From assembly GCA_019118745.1 (NCBI GenBank), contig DWYJ01000006.1, forward strand, positions 24,500 through 88,499: a stretch of DNA of 64,000 nt, given 5' to 3'. Position 1 is the first letter of the stretch, and the number at the start of each line of letters is the position of its first letter. Under the pieces are notes generated by a model, which was not told the origin of the DNA, did no database searches, and saw only the letters and a program-made list of their open reading frames with translations. Below, one piece after another: positions 1 to 7,482 of this stretch. A program made the translations under genes and the position numbers. Source of the stretch: Candidatus Desulfovibrio gallistercoris (GTDB taxonomy: Bacteria > Desulfobacterota > Desulfovibrionia > Desulfovibrionales > Desulfovibrionaceae).

Positions 1-94
1 GGCGCACGGCCCGCGTCAGATCGGCATAGGGCAGGACGCTCTCGCCGTCGTCGATGCGGGCATCCCGTTCCGCGTCAGAAATCGTCGCTTGCAT
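1..94 (-). CDS. brnA: BrnA-type antitoxin, N-terminal part
   Basis: Only the first 31 codons lie in the window; the gene runs off the left edge. The start ATG at 94 sits inside the end of the toxin gene, overlapping it by 20 nt, which is the usual brnT-brnA arrangement with translational coupling. The visible residues are acidic (MQATISDAERDARIDDGESV) and match the variable N-terminus of BrnA antitoxins. The DNA-binding ribbon-helix-helix part would lie outside the window. The call rests mainly on its position behind BrnT. Confidence 0.6.
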   Translation of the reverse strand, partial: MQATISDAERDARIDDGESVLPYADLTRAVR

Positions 95-344
95 AGGCTT
101 CCACCTCATCCTTGCGTGCGCGCCGAACGGAGATCAGACGCACGCGATTTCCCCGGCAGGTCATGATGGCCGTCCAGTGCTTGCCGTGCAGCATGCCGAT
201 GCAGGCCTGCCGGGGTTCCGCGCCGTAGTTGAGCGGGAACACCAGCAGGCGTTCATCGTTCCAGAGGGCCTGCGCCTCCTCGAAGTCAAGACCATGCTTG
301 AGCTTGTTGGCGGCGCTTTTGGCCGGGTCATATTCAAATTTCAT
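75..344 (-). CDS. brnT: BrnT family ribonuclease toxin
   Basis: The 89-residue protein begins MKFEYDPAKSAANKLKHGLD and shows the BrnT pattern: an F-x-(W/Y)DP-x-K-x-x-x-N-x-x-KHG start, the F-E-E-A motif, and a C-terminal R-x-I-S-x-R-x-A-R-x-x-E. BrnT is a RelE-like RNase that blocks translation and is neutralised by BrnA. Its length is normal for the family. It is the first gene of a two-gene operon with brnA and sits in the cargo part of a phage-like element, where such modules often stabilise the element. No truncation is seen. Confidence 0.88.
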   Translation of the reverse strand: MKFEYDPAKSAANKLKHGLDFEEAQALWNDERLLVFPLNYGAEPRQACIGMLHGKHWTAIMTCRGNRVRLISVRRARKDEVEAYASDDF

Positions 345-352
345 GCTTTTAA

Positions 353-379
353 GGTATAAGCGATATACCGCAACGTCAA
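353..379 (-). promoter_or_regulatory. brnTA promoter with operator palindrome
   Basis: Just upstream of brnT a perfect 6-bp inverted repeat (GGTATA, 5 nt, TATACC; 353-369) overlaps a -10-like TATACC. A TTGACG -35-like box lies 15 nt away, a slightly short spacing. BrnA-BrnT complexes are known to repress their own promoter by binding an inverted repeat. That this palindrome is the operator is inferred from position. Confidence 0.5.
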
Positions 380-402
380 GCGTTCCCCATGCGGCCCTTC
401 CG

Positions 403-1227
403 TCATTGCCGGGTCGCGCTGATCTCCAGCTTCCCCTCCACGCGCACGGGCTGCACCGGCATCCGCAGGTTGAGATGGGGCTTCAGGCTGCCGTCCTTGA
501 TGCCCATGCGCCTGGCGATGGCCGCCTTGAGGCGGGGCTCATCGGTCAGGCCGTCCGGCGTCTGGAACTGGCCGCGCAGTTCGGCCCAGAGGCGCAGGTA
601 TTGCAGCTCCTGCGGGCTGAAGCCGCGCGGGGCGGCATCCAGCGTTTGCCAGACCGGACCGGGCGTCTTGCCGTCGATGCCCTTGCCGTCAGGGATGTAG
701 ACGGCATAGGCCAGCTGCAGCTCGCCGTAACTGTTGGCGGCTTGCTGACAGAGCAGCTTGACGGTGACGACCTGCGCCGATTTTTCGGCGGCAAGCTGCT
801 CGCAGGCCGCCATGACCGTGGCAGCCAGATCGGCCTGCGTCACGGCCTGCTGATCGCCCGTGGGCAGCAGCTCGGCAGTGATGCGCAGGCGTCCCTGACG
901 CTCAAAGGGTTTCAGTGACCGCAGCCGCACGGGCAGGGGATGGCCCGCGGGCTGCGCGGGTGCGGCCGCTTCGACGGAGGCCGGCGGTCCCACCGGGGCC
1001 GGGGCCGTCGCCTCGCTGGTGGGGGCGGCGTCCGTACCGGGCTGCGTGGGCGCGATCATGCCCGCGAGTACAAGGAGGACCAGACCGGCGGCCAGGCCGC
1101 GCACAAAGCCGCCGAGGCGGCCCCGTGCGCCCAGTTTGCGGGCAATGGGGGGGAAGATCAGGCTGCCCACGGCGGCGAGCAGACCGGCAAGGGCCAGCAG
1201 AAGCAGAATGACGGCGACGGCCATCAT
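403..1227 (-). CDS. Membrane-anchored protein of unknown function (possibly DUF4875-like)
   Basis: The protein has about 274 residues. The start MMAVAV at 1227 is chosen because AGGAGG lies 8-9 nt upstream; an upstream in-frame start would bury that site. An N-terminal membrane helix is followed by FPPIARKLGARGR, a second helix (GLAAGLVLLVLAGMIA), a Pro/Ala/Thr-rich linker, and a globular C-terminal domain containing the stretch YVYIPDGKGIDGKTPGPVW-like. The last part resembles DUF4875 proteins, recalled from the family and not tested. It lies between the HTH gene and brnT and is probably element cargo. Confidence 0.5.
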   Translation of the reverse strand: MMAVAVILLLLALAGLLAAVGSLIFPPIARKLGARGRLGGFVRGLAAGLVLLVLAGMIAPTQPGTDAAPTSEATAPAPVGPPASVEAAAPAQPAGHPLPVRLRSLKPFERQGRLRITAELLPTGDQQAVTQADLAATVMAACEQLAAEKSAQVVTVKLLCQQAANSYGELQLAYAVYIPDGKGIDGKTPGPVWQTLDAAPRGFSPQELQYLRLWAELRGQFQTPDGLTDEPRLKAAIARRMGIKDGSLKPHLNLRMPVQPVRVEGKLEISATRQ

Positions 1228-1319
1228 GATACATGCCTCCTGAAAAAAAGATTGCTGGTATCTGTTTACCTTCCCCACTAGACAAAACCGGCCGGAAAGG
1301 CAAGCGGGACGGAGCGCAC

Positions 1320-1523
1320 TCAGCCGTCATGCCGCCGGGACAGATACCGCCGGATGCCGGCCAGCGTCACCTGCAGGCCCTTGCGGGTGCCGATGCGGAT
1401 GGCTTCCAGCTCGCCCCGGCTGATGAGTTTGTAGACATAGGACGGGGAACAGCCCAGCAGTTCCGCCGCCCGGCAGACAGGGACGCGCTGTTGCCCGTGG
1501 AGGCTGGGGATGCCGCTTTTCAT
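1320..1523 (-). CDS. Excisionase-like helix-turn-helix protein
   Basis: This 67-residue protein has the MerR/HTH_17 fold signature: V-C-R-A-A-E-L-L-G-C-S-P-S-Y-V-Y-K-L-I-S-R-G-E-L followed by an I-R-I-G-x-R wing. Proteins of this size act as recombination directionality factors (Xis/AlpA-like) or as small regulators of integrated elements. AAGGAG lies 8 nt before the ATG. Its position at one end of the phage-like genes suits a role in excision, but no integrase is in the window, so a purely regulatory role is equally possible. Confidence 0.7.
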   Translation of the reverse strand: MKSGIPSLHGQQRVPVCRAAELLGCSPSYVYKLISRGELEAIRIGTRKGLQVTLAGIRRYLSRRHDG

Positions 1524-1536
1524 GAGGTCTCTCCTT

Positions 1537-1680
1537 GAGCATTTTCAGTTTGAAACGTTTCACGTTTCAAACCATACGGCCTGGCGTTTCGCGGAAAAAG
1601 CGCGGTTTTTCCGCTCACTTTCGGCCGGGCGGCGCTGTGCCGCCGCCTCGCGTTTTGCCTTTTTCAAAGGCAAAACGCTC
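1537..1680. repeat. Dispersed ~145-bp palindromic repeat, copy 1
   Basis: This is a full-length copy. It begins GAGCATTTTC and ends AAAACGCTC, forming imperfect terminal inverted repeats. Inside are successive palindromes: the GTTTGAAACG region, GCGGTTTTTCCGC, GGCGGCGCTGTGCCGCC, and CGTTTTGCC...GGCAAAACG. It lies between terL and the excisionase-like gene. Orientation is opposite to the copies at 12420, 19469 and 36955. Confidence 0.85.
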
Positions 1681-1690
1681 TTGCCTGGGG

Positions 1691-3652
1691 TCAGTAGCTG
1701 TCATGGCCGCGCCGGATGGCGGGGCGACGAGTGATGGGCGGAGCGCGATCCGGAAGCGGGTGGGGACCGGGCAGGCCCCGCCGCGGGACGGCGTCCCCGA
1801 CGGCGGCACGGCGCGGATCCGTCGCGGACGGTGCGGGAGGGGGCGGGCCGGCGGAGGATGGCGCGGCCTGCCGGGCCTGCGCCCCCTGCTCCACGATGCG
1901 CTGGAACGAGGGCAGCCAGGAGCCGTCCACGCAGGCGTCGGCCATCATCACGCAGTCCAGATAGTGGTTCGCCTTGCGCAGACGCCGCCAGACGAGCTGC
2001 CCGCCGCGCTCCCGCTCCAGGACTTCCGCCGTGATCTGCCGGGCGAAGCTCTCGTCCGTTTTGCTGTGCAGGGTCATGGGCTGATGCGCGTCCATGCGCA
2101 GGCGGCCGAAGACGAGCCCCTTGAAATAGTGCGTATCCAGCAGGTAGAGCCAGAGGCCGCCGGGGATGCACATACGCGAACTGGGCAGGCGGTCGATCAT
2201 GGTGGCCCGCACGGGCGTGTGCGATTCCCGGCTGAGGCCCTTGCAGGCAAAGAGCCTGCCCTGCCCGTGCCGCCGCACGAAGGTGTAGACCTCCTCGGTG
2301 CGGGAGACCACGGCATCATCCAGGCGCGTGCCGCCGGAGTCGATGCCCGCCCGCCAGATGTGCAGGCTCTGCCCGGCGCGCGGCGAAGAGGCTTCAAAGG
2401 GATAGCGGCCATCCAGCAGGGCCTGCACGGCGGGCCAGTCCGTCAGGCGGCCGTAGTCGATGAGCGCGGAAGACATGTCGGGACGCCAGGCCTTGACCAC
2501 ATACCAGAAGCCGCGCGCCTGCACGTCGATGCCCGCCGTGAGCGCCACGGCGTCGCCGGGCACGGTGCGCGGCGGCAGGTCCGGATCCACCAGGGCCAGT
2601 ATCTCTTCTTCCCTGGTCTCCAGCTCCACCATACGGAACGGCGCCGCCCACAGACCGTTGACATATTGCTGCTTCACGGCCGGGGAATCGGACTGTTCCG
2701 CCGCCACCTTGTCGGCCACGATCTCGGAGATGCTCACATTGGCCGACAGGATGGCAGGCAGCAGGAATCCCACGGAACGGGGATGCGCCACAGGTTCCTC
2801 CGCCTCCCAGTGGCCGTGGCTGACGGCCTGATCCCGAAGGTGATCCGTCCAGAGGTAGCCGCATTCGGCGCAGCGGTAGCGGCCCAGACGCCGCTCGCGG
2901 ATGTCGCGCGGCGCGGCCCCCTTCTCAAGCAGCACCAGGCGGTCCTCGATCATGGGCTGATACGCCTGACAGGCCGGACAGCGCACGAGGTAGTGCCGCA
3001 GCTCCTCCACATCGGCCAGAGCCTGCACGATGCTGCATTCCTCGCCGCCGATGGGCTTGGAGACGCGCAGTATCTTGCGCTTGTGCGCATAGGAGCGGGT
3101 GCGCTCCTTGAACTCGGCCACCGGCACGCCCTGTCCGGCGATCTGCCGGTAGAGGGCCTCCTCGTCCAGGAAGAGATCCTGCACGGAAAGCGAGGCGCGC
3201 TGGCCGGGCGACTGGGCGCTGGCCAGGAACAGGGAGGTGCCGTCCCGGAAGCCGATGCGCTGGGCGCGTACCTTGCCCAGCATGCCCCGCACGCCGGGAG
3301 AGGAGCGAAACATGGGCAGCAGCTTGAGCTGGGCCACCTTGCCCAGGGCGTCGTCGTCCTGCATGGCCAGCATGCGCGGCCCGGGCCGGCGCGCAACGGC
3401 GTAGCAGATGGCCGCGTGCATGACCAGCGTCTTGCCGGTCTGGGCGCTGCCGCAGACCACGACTTCCTCCACGCCCGGCGCGCTCCAGGTGTCCATGATG
3501 CCGGTCAGGTAGGGGTTGACGTCACGCCGGTAGCGTCCGCCCGCATGGGGGCCGTCTCGCACGATGAGGTTGCGGGCCGCCCATTCGGAGAGCGGCACAT
3601 GCGGCCGCCGGGCGAACACGCGCAGCTCGCCGTCCGTGAAACGGAAGGGCAT
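1691..3652 (-). CDS. Phage terminase large subunit (GpA-like)
   Basis: TerL packages phage DNA with an ATPase and a nuclease. The 653-residue protein shows a Walker A motif (GSAQTGKT, residues 68-75), a Walker B (LFLDEE, 160-165), two CxxC pairs (CPAC 225-228 and CAEC 261-264) typical of the GpA family, and the RNase H-like nuclease start GIDVQARGFWYV. Start ATG 3652 overlaps the TerS stop by 1 nt (TGATG). The C-terminus is Pro/Arg-rich and less conserved. No portal gene follows; a repeat and small genes do, so the packaging module is isolated. Confidence 0.9.
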   Translation of the reverse strand: MPFRFTDGELRVFARRPHVPLSEWAARNLIVRDGPHAGGRYRRDVNPYLTGIMDTWSAPGVEEVVVCGSAQTGKTLVMHAAICYAVARRPGPRMLAMQDDDALGKVAQLKLLPMFRSSPGVRGMLGKVRAQRIGFRDGTSLFLASAQSPGQRASLSVQDLFLDEEALYRQIAGQGVPVAEFKERTRSYAHKRKILRVSKPIGGEECSIVQALADVEELRHYLVRCPACQAYQPMIEDRLVLLEKGAAPRDIRERRLGRYRCAECGYLWTDHLRDQAVSHGHWEAEEPVAHPRSVGFLLPAILSANVSISEIVADKVAAEQSDSPAVKQQYVNGLWAAPFRMVELETREEEILALVDPDLPPRTVPGDAVALTAGIDVQARGFWYVVKAWRPDMSSALIDYGRLTDWPAVQALLDGRYPFEASSPRAGQSLHIWRAGIDSGGTRLDDAVVSRTEEVYTFVRRHGQGRLFACKGLSRESHTPVRATMIDRLPSSRMCIPGGLWLYLLDTHYFKGLVFGRLRMDAHQPMTLHSKTDESFARQITAEVLERERGGQLVWRRLRKANHYLDCVMMADACVDGSWLPSFQRIVEQGAQARQAAPSSAGPPPPAPSATDPRRAAVGDAVPRRGLPGPHPLPDRAPPITRRPAIRRGHDSY

Positions 3653-4389
3653 CACGCTTCCTCCGGTTCGGCGTCGTCGCCCTCGTCCACGCCGCCGAAC
3701 TGCATGTCGCCGCTCCAGGCATCCATCCAGTCCTCGGTCTCCTCCCGCCACCAGCTCAGGAAGGCGTCCTGCAGGGCCGGGTCGCCCCGCACGAGCTCGA
3801 TGATCTCTCCGGCTTTGCGCAGGCCGAAGTTCTCGATCTCGTTCCTGAAGAACAGGGCGCGCGCGGCCATGTTCTCCTCGAATTCGCTGCGCGGCATGAG
3901 GAGGCCCTTCTCCCGTTCCAGCTTCAGCCGGTTGCGTTCGGCGTTGACCTTCTTGTTTTCCGCATCGGCGGACAGGCGGCTCACGGTGACATCGGTCAGC
4001 TCCCGGTTCTCCTGCCGGGCCAGCGGCTTGAGATGGGCCGCGGCATAGGCCAGCAGCGAGCCTTCCTCAAATCCGTCCGCGGCCCTGGCCACCTTGCCGG
4101 CCAGCACGTCCCGGTTGAATTGCGATGTGGATACCTTGAATCCGGCATTGGACAGAAACTCCACGCACTCCTTCTGAGTCTTGCGCAGCATGCTCACAGT
4201 CTCCCCTCCCTGCTGCAGGCGTCGGATCTCTTCCTCGACGGCTGCCTTGGCCCGCCGGAAAGCGGCGATATGTTCCGGCGTGGCGTCGTCCCGCAGGCGT
4301 GCCTTGGCCTGCTCCTTGGCCTTGAGCAAAAACGGCAGGTCGCTGGCGGCGCTTTGCCGGGCCAGATCAAGAACGTCACTCCGCATCAT
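3652..4389 (-). CDS. Terminase small subunit-like protein
   Basis: The protein has 245 residues and lies immediately upstream of TerL, where terS normally sits. It is helical and charged, with a predicted coiled coil in residues 40-65 and 145-170. A helix-turn-helix-like stretch (KTQKECVEFLSNAGFKVSTS, about 70-89) resembles the Nu1-type DNA-recognition region. The C-terminus is acidic (GGVDEGDDAEPEEA), as expected for a tail that contacts TerL. GGAGGTG precedes the ATG, and the gene overlaps the methyltransferase gene by 14 nt. The function is inferred from position plus features. Confidence 0.65.
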   Translation of the reverse strand: MMRSDVLDLARQSAASDLPFLLKAKEQAKARLRDDATPEHIAAFRRAKAAVEEEIRRLQQGGETVSMLRKTQKECVEFLSNAGFKVSTSQFNRDVLAGKVARAADGFEEGSLLAYAAAHLKPLARQENRELTDVTVSRLSADAENKKVNAERNRLKLEREKGLLMPRSEFEENMAARALFFRNEIENFGLRKAGEIIELVRGDPALQDAFLSWWREETEDWMDAWSGDMQFGGVDEGDDAEPEEA

Positions 4390-5719
4390 GCGTCACCTCC
4401 AGCGGATAGAGGGCTCCGGTGTCGGACTGCACGGCCCGCCTGCCCGTCAGCTCCTGCCAGCGCCGGATGATGACGTCAGCATACCGCGGATCGTATTCCA
4501 TCATGTTGCAGCGACGGGCCAGCCGTTCCGCGGCGATGAGCGTCGTGCCGCTGCCGCCGCACAGGTCCACGACCAGGCCGCCCCGCGGCGAAGAGTTGGC
4601 CAGCATGCGCTCGACCAGGGCAACGGGTTTCATGGTCGGGTGCAATTCGGATCTTTGGGGCTTGGGTTCGGAGAGGATGCTGCCGGTCAGCTCCTCCACC
4701 AGCAGATCCTTGCCGCTGATACGCAAGATGCTGTCGCCGCTGGCTACCTGCCAGACGTTTTCCGAAACCTTCTGCACCACGCTGCCCGCATAATGCTCGA
4801 AAAAAGAACGCTGCTTCCTGTCCCCGTACCAGACATGTTTTCCGGTAGGTTTCCAGCCGTAAAGGATGGGCTCATGCTGCCAGTGGTAATCCCCGCGGCC
4901 CATGACCAGCTGGTTTTTCTTCCAGATCAGGCAGCAGGACAGCTTGAAGCCCGCATGCTTGAAAGCCGCCCGAAAGGCCATGCCGTCTCCGGCCTCGGAA
5001 TGGGCCACATAGATGGCTCCACCATCCGCCAGCACGTCGCTGGCGCTCACCATGAGCCGGCGCAGGAACTGATCGAATTCCGCAGGGCTCATCTTGTCGT
5101 TCTTGATCTTGCCAGCCCGGGAGCTGTAATCGACGTTGTACGGCGGATCGGTCCAGACCATGTCCGCGCGCTCTCCAGCCATGAGCGAGGCCACGTCCGC
5201 CGGCTGGGTGGCATCGCCGCACATGAGCCGGTGCATGCCCAGATGCCAGACCTGTCCGGCCTGACAGACAGGCTCCTCCCGGAGATCGGGCACGCTGTCC
5301 GGGTCCTTTTCATCCGGTGCGACGGCATCCAGCAGGATGGCGTCCAGCTCCCTGTCGTCAAAGCCGGTCACGCTGAGGTCGTCCAGAGCCTGGCGCAGCT
5401 CGGCCATTTCAACGCGCAGGGCGTCATCGTTCCAGTCGGCCCAGGTGGCGCTGCGATTGACCAGCAGACGAAAGGTCCTGATCTGCGTCGGCGTCAGATC
5501 GTCCGCCACCACGACGGGGATCCGCGTCATCCCCAGCTGGAGAGCCGCCAGATACCGCAGCTTGCCGTCGATGATCTCCCCGGATGTGCTGACCAGCAGA
5601 GGCACTCGGAATCCCCATTCCCGCAAGGCGTTCACCATGCGGGGCAGCGCTGTTTCGTGACGTTTCAGATCGCGGGCATACGGCGCCAGGCGCTGTACGT
5701 CCCATTGTTCCACGTTCAT
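4376..5719 (-). CDS. ParB-like nuclease / DNA methyltransferase fusion
   Basis: The N-terminal 100 residues form a ParB/Srx-type domain (GEIIDGKLRYLAAL at 47-60). The rest is a beta-class amino-methyltransferase, with the catalytic DPPY motif (191-194) before the AdoMet site (DLCGGSGTT, 385-393). It would methylate adenine N6 or cytosine N4. Such fusions are common in phages, where they protect DNA or affect packaging. No restriction enzyme is next to it, so it is an orphan methyltransferase. It overlaps the primase stop by 4 nt (ATGA). Confidence 0.88.
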   Translation of the reverse strand: MNVEQWDVQRLAPYARDLKRHETALPRMVNALREWGFRVPLLVSTSGEIIDGKLRYLAALQLGMTRIPVVVADDLTPTQIRTFRLLVNRSATWADWNDDALRVEMAELRQALDDLSVTGFDDRELDAILLDAVAPDEKDPDSVPDLREEPVCQAGQVWHLGMHRLMCGDATQPADVASLMAGERADMVWTDPPYNVDYSSRAGKIKNDKMSPAEFDQFLRRLMVSASDVLADGGAIYVAHSEAGDGMAFRAAFKHAGFKLSCCLIWKKNQLVMGRGDYHWQHEPILYGWKPTGKHVWYGDRKQRSFFEHYAGSVVQKVSENVWQVASGDSILRISGKDLLVEELTGSILSEPKPQRSELHPTMKPVALVERMLANSSPRGGLVVDLCGGSGTTLIAAERLARRCNMMEYDPRYADVIIRRWQELTGRRAVQSDTGALYPLEVTHDAE

Positions 5720-7221
5720 GACAGATCCTCCTGTTCGTTGTGCATGGGCTCTTCCGGAAGCACATCCAGAAAGCGTCTTGCGGAAAAGCGGTCATGCCGG
5801 TTGCGGGCCACCCAGCGCCACAGCTCCGGATGCGTGTCGAAAAACAGCAGCAGAGCGTGGAGTTTTTCAAAATTTTTCCGAGCCCACCGCTGCGGATATT
5901 CCCATCCGTACCCTTTGATGCGCCCGTCGGCATGGCGCTCACGCCGGTAAAAGACGGGGCAGGTTTTCCACATATCCCAAAAACGCAGGACGACCGGCGG
6001 AACGGCGGTATCCGCGGCGTTTGAGGTAATTTCGGACATGTTCTCGTCTGGCGGCGGGCATGGGGCGTCCGGCGGCGTTTCGTTTTCCGGCGGATGGCTG
6101 CCGTTCGAGGCCAGGGACTGTGCCGCGAGCGTCAGGCGCAGGCCCTCCGGCAGGCCGGAAAGCAGCCAGATGCGCATATCCTCTCCCCGGGCAAACGCAT
6201 CGCCCGGATCCTTTCCCGCGGGGACCGGCCAGCGCCGCGCCGTGGGAAAGGTCTGCCGCCAGCGGAGCCAGCCCTCCGCGCCTGCCGCATCCGCATCCAG
6301 CGCCACAAGGATGACGAGCGAGTCCTTCAGACGGTCAAACATCCAGGCGGGGAGCCTGGCCACGTTGCAGGTGCCAAGGGCCAGCGCATGTACCAGATCG
6401 CCGGCCAGGGCATGCAGCATGAAAGCGTCCAGCTCCGTCTCCACCACGACCACCGCCCCCTGGCCCTCACGGAGGGGCGCGGTGCACTCCAGCCACAGAG
6501 GCTGCATCTCGGATCCCTCGACCACATGATACTTGTGGGCCGGGTTGAATTTTTCCCGGTCGCTGTCCAGGCGGCGGATACGCAGACGGCGCACGGCGCC
6601 TTCTTCTATCTGCGGGATGACGATGCCGCGCGGCAGCCAGAGGCGCCTTGGCTTCCCGTCATCCCGCAGGGCGTCGGGCAGCCCCCAGCTGCTCCGGGGA
6701 CGTATGATGCAGTTGCGCCCCTTTTCGCCGGGATTGTATCCCAGCCGGTACCGCGCGGCAGAGGCCGCATCGATGCCGCGAGCCGCCAGCCAGGCCAGAT
6801 GTTCCGGGCTGCGTTGCAGACAGTCCGCCGCCCAGAGAGAAAATTTCTCGGCATGTGCGCACCACTTTTCCCTGTCCACGGTATCAGCCGACTGCCGGTC
6901 CCGCACAGGTTCAAAACGTCTGCCGGCGTGCTGCCGCGACAGTTTCGGCGTCCTGACGACGGGAGCCGCCGCGGCGACGCCGATCCGCTTGCAGGCGTCC
7001 GCATAGGACATGCCGGCATAGTCCCGCAGGAACTGGATGCCGTCCCCCTTCGCCCCACACTCCCGGCACCAGTAGTAGCCGCGGCCTTCGCCTTCTCCGG
7101 GCCAGAGGCTGCACCGTTTGCTGCCGCCGCAGACAGGGCAGGCTGACGACCACTCTTCCGCCGTCTTTTGCTTCAGCGTAAAGCCGTATTCCCGAAACAG
7201 GTCCGTCAGATCAGCGGGCAC
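5716..7221 (-). CDS. Phage-type DNA primase (CHC2 zinc finger and Toprim)
   Basis: The protein would make RNA primers for element replication. A zinc ribbon is formed by C28, C31, C52 and C55 (CPVCGG...CREC). The Toprim domain shows VVVVETELDAF with E261 and VALDADAAG with D309/D311. The C-terminal region (after about 370) is Pro-rich and then carries an aromatic domain of unknown role. The start is GTG at 7221, with GGAGGT 6 nt upstream; the first TGTCCTG repeat overlaps this start. Length is 501 residues. It is translated with the methyltransferase through a 4-nt overlap. Confidence 0.9.
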   Translation of the reverse strand: MPADLTDLFREYGFTLKQKTAEEWSSACPVCGGSKRCSLWPGEGEGRGYYWCRECGAKGDGIQFLRDYAGMSYADACKRIGVAAAAPVVRTPKLSRQHAGRRFEPVRDRQSADTVDREKWCAHAEKFSLWAADCLQRSPEHLAWLAARGIDAASAARYRLGYNPGEKGRNCIIRPRSSWGLPDALRDDGKPRRLWLPRGIVIPQIEEGAVRRLRIRRLDSDREKFNPAHKYHVVEGSEMQPLWLECTAPLREGQGAVVVVETELDAFMLHALAGDLVHALALGTCNVARLPAWMFDRLKDSLVILVALDADAAGAEGWLRWRQTFPTARRWPVPAGKDPGDAFARGEDMRIWLLSGLPEGLRLTLAAQSLASNGSHPPENETPPDAPCPPPDENMSEITSNAADTAVPPVVLRFWDMWKTCPVFYRRERHADGRIKGYGWEYPQRWARKNFEKLHALLLFFDTHPELWRWVARNRHDRFSARRFLDVLPEEPMHNEQEDLS

Positions 7222-7478
7222 AGGACACCTCCGAAAACATCCTGCAAAGGTCCTGTGTGATGTCCTGCATGTATCCTGCTATTTTTTCATGAAAAATAGA
7301 AAAACAGGACATTAGGACATACATACGGCGTGGTACATGACGCCCCCATAACGTTTCATGCGTTGGGGCCTCCGCAGCGAGGTCATATTGTCCTGACGCA
7401 CCTATCCTGCCGGAATAAAAACGCTTCCGGGCAGGACGTTCCCCTTTCTGAATGTCCTGGCAAAAAAGGAATGTCCTG
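7221..7478. repeat. TGTCCTG iteron-like cluster, candidate replication origin
   Basis: Between primase and helicase, TGTCCTG occurs exactly six times: 7261, 7389, 7453 and 7472 on the plus strand, and 7221 and 7305 on the minus strand. A further truncated copy is at 7314-7320, and (A/G)TCCTG variants occur near 7239, 7250, 7273, 7404 and 7432. An AT-rich palindrome (ATTTTTTCATGAAAAAT, 7281-7297) lies in the middle. Iterons beside a P4-type helicase are known to serve as origins; the role here is inferred. Confidence 0.6.
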
Positions 7479-7482
7479 TCCG

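Noticed and set aside
1535-4048. An 837-codon plus-strand frame across the terminase genes
   Set aside because: It is the complement of terL/terS, which have clear motifs. Its start lies inside a palindromic repeat.
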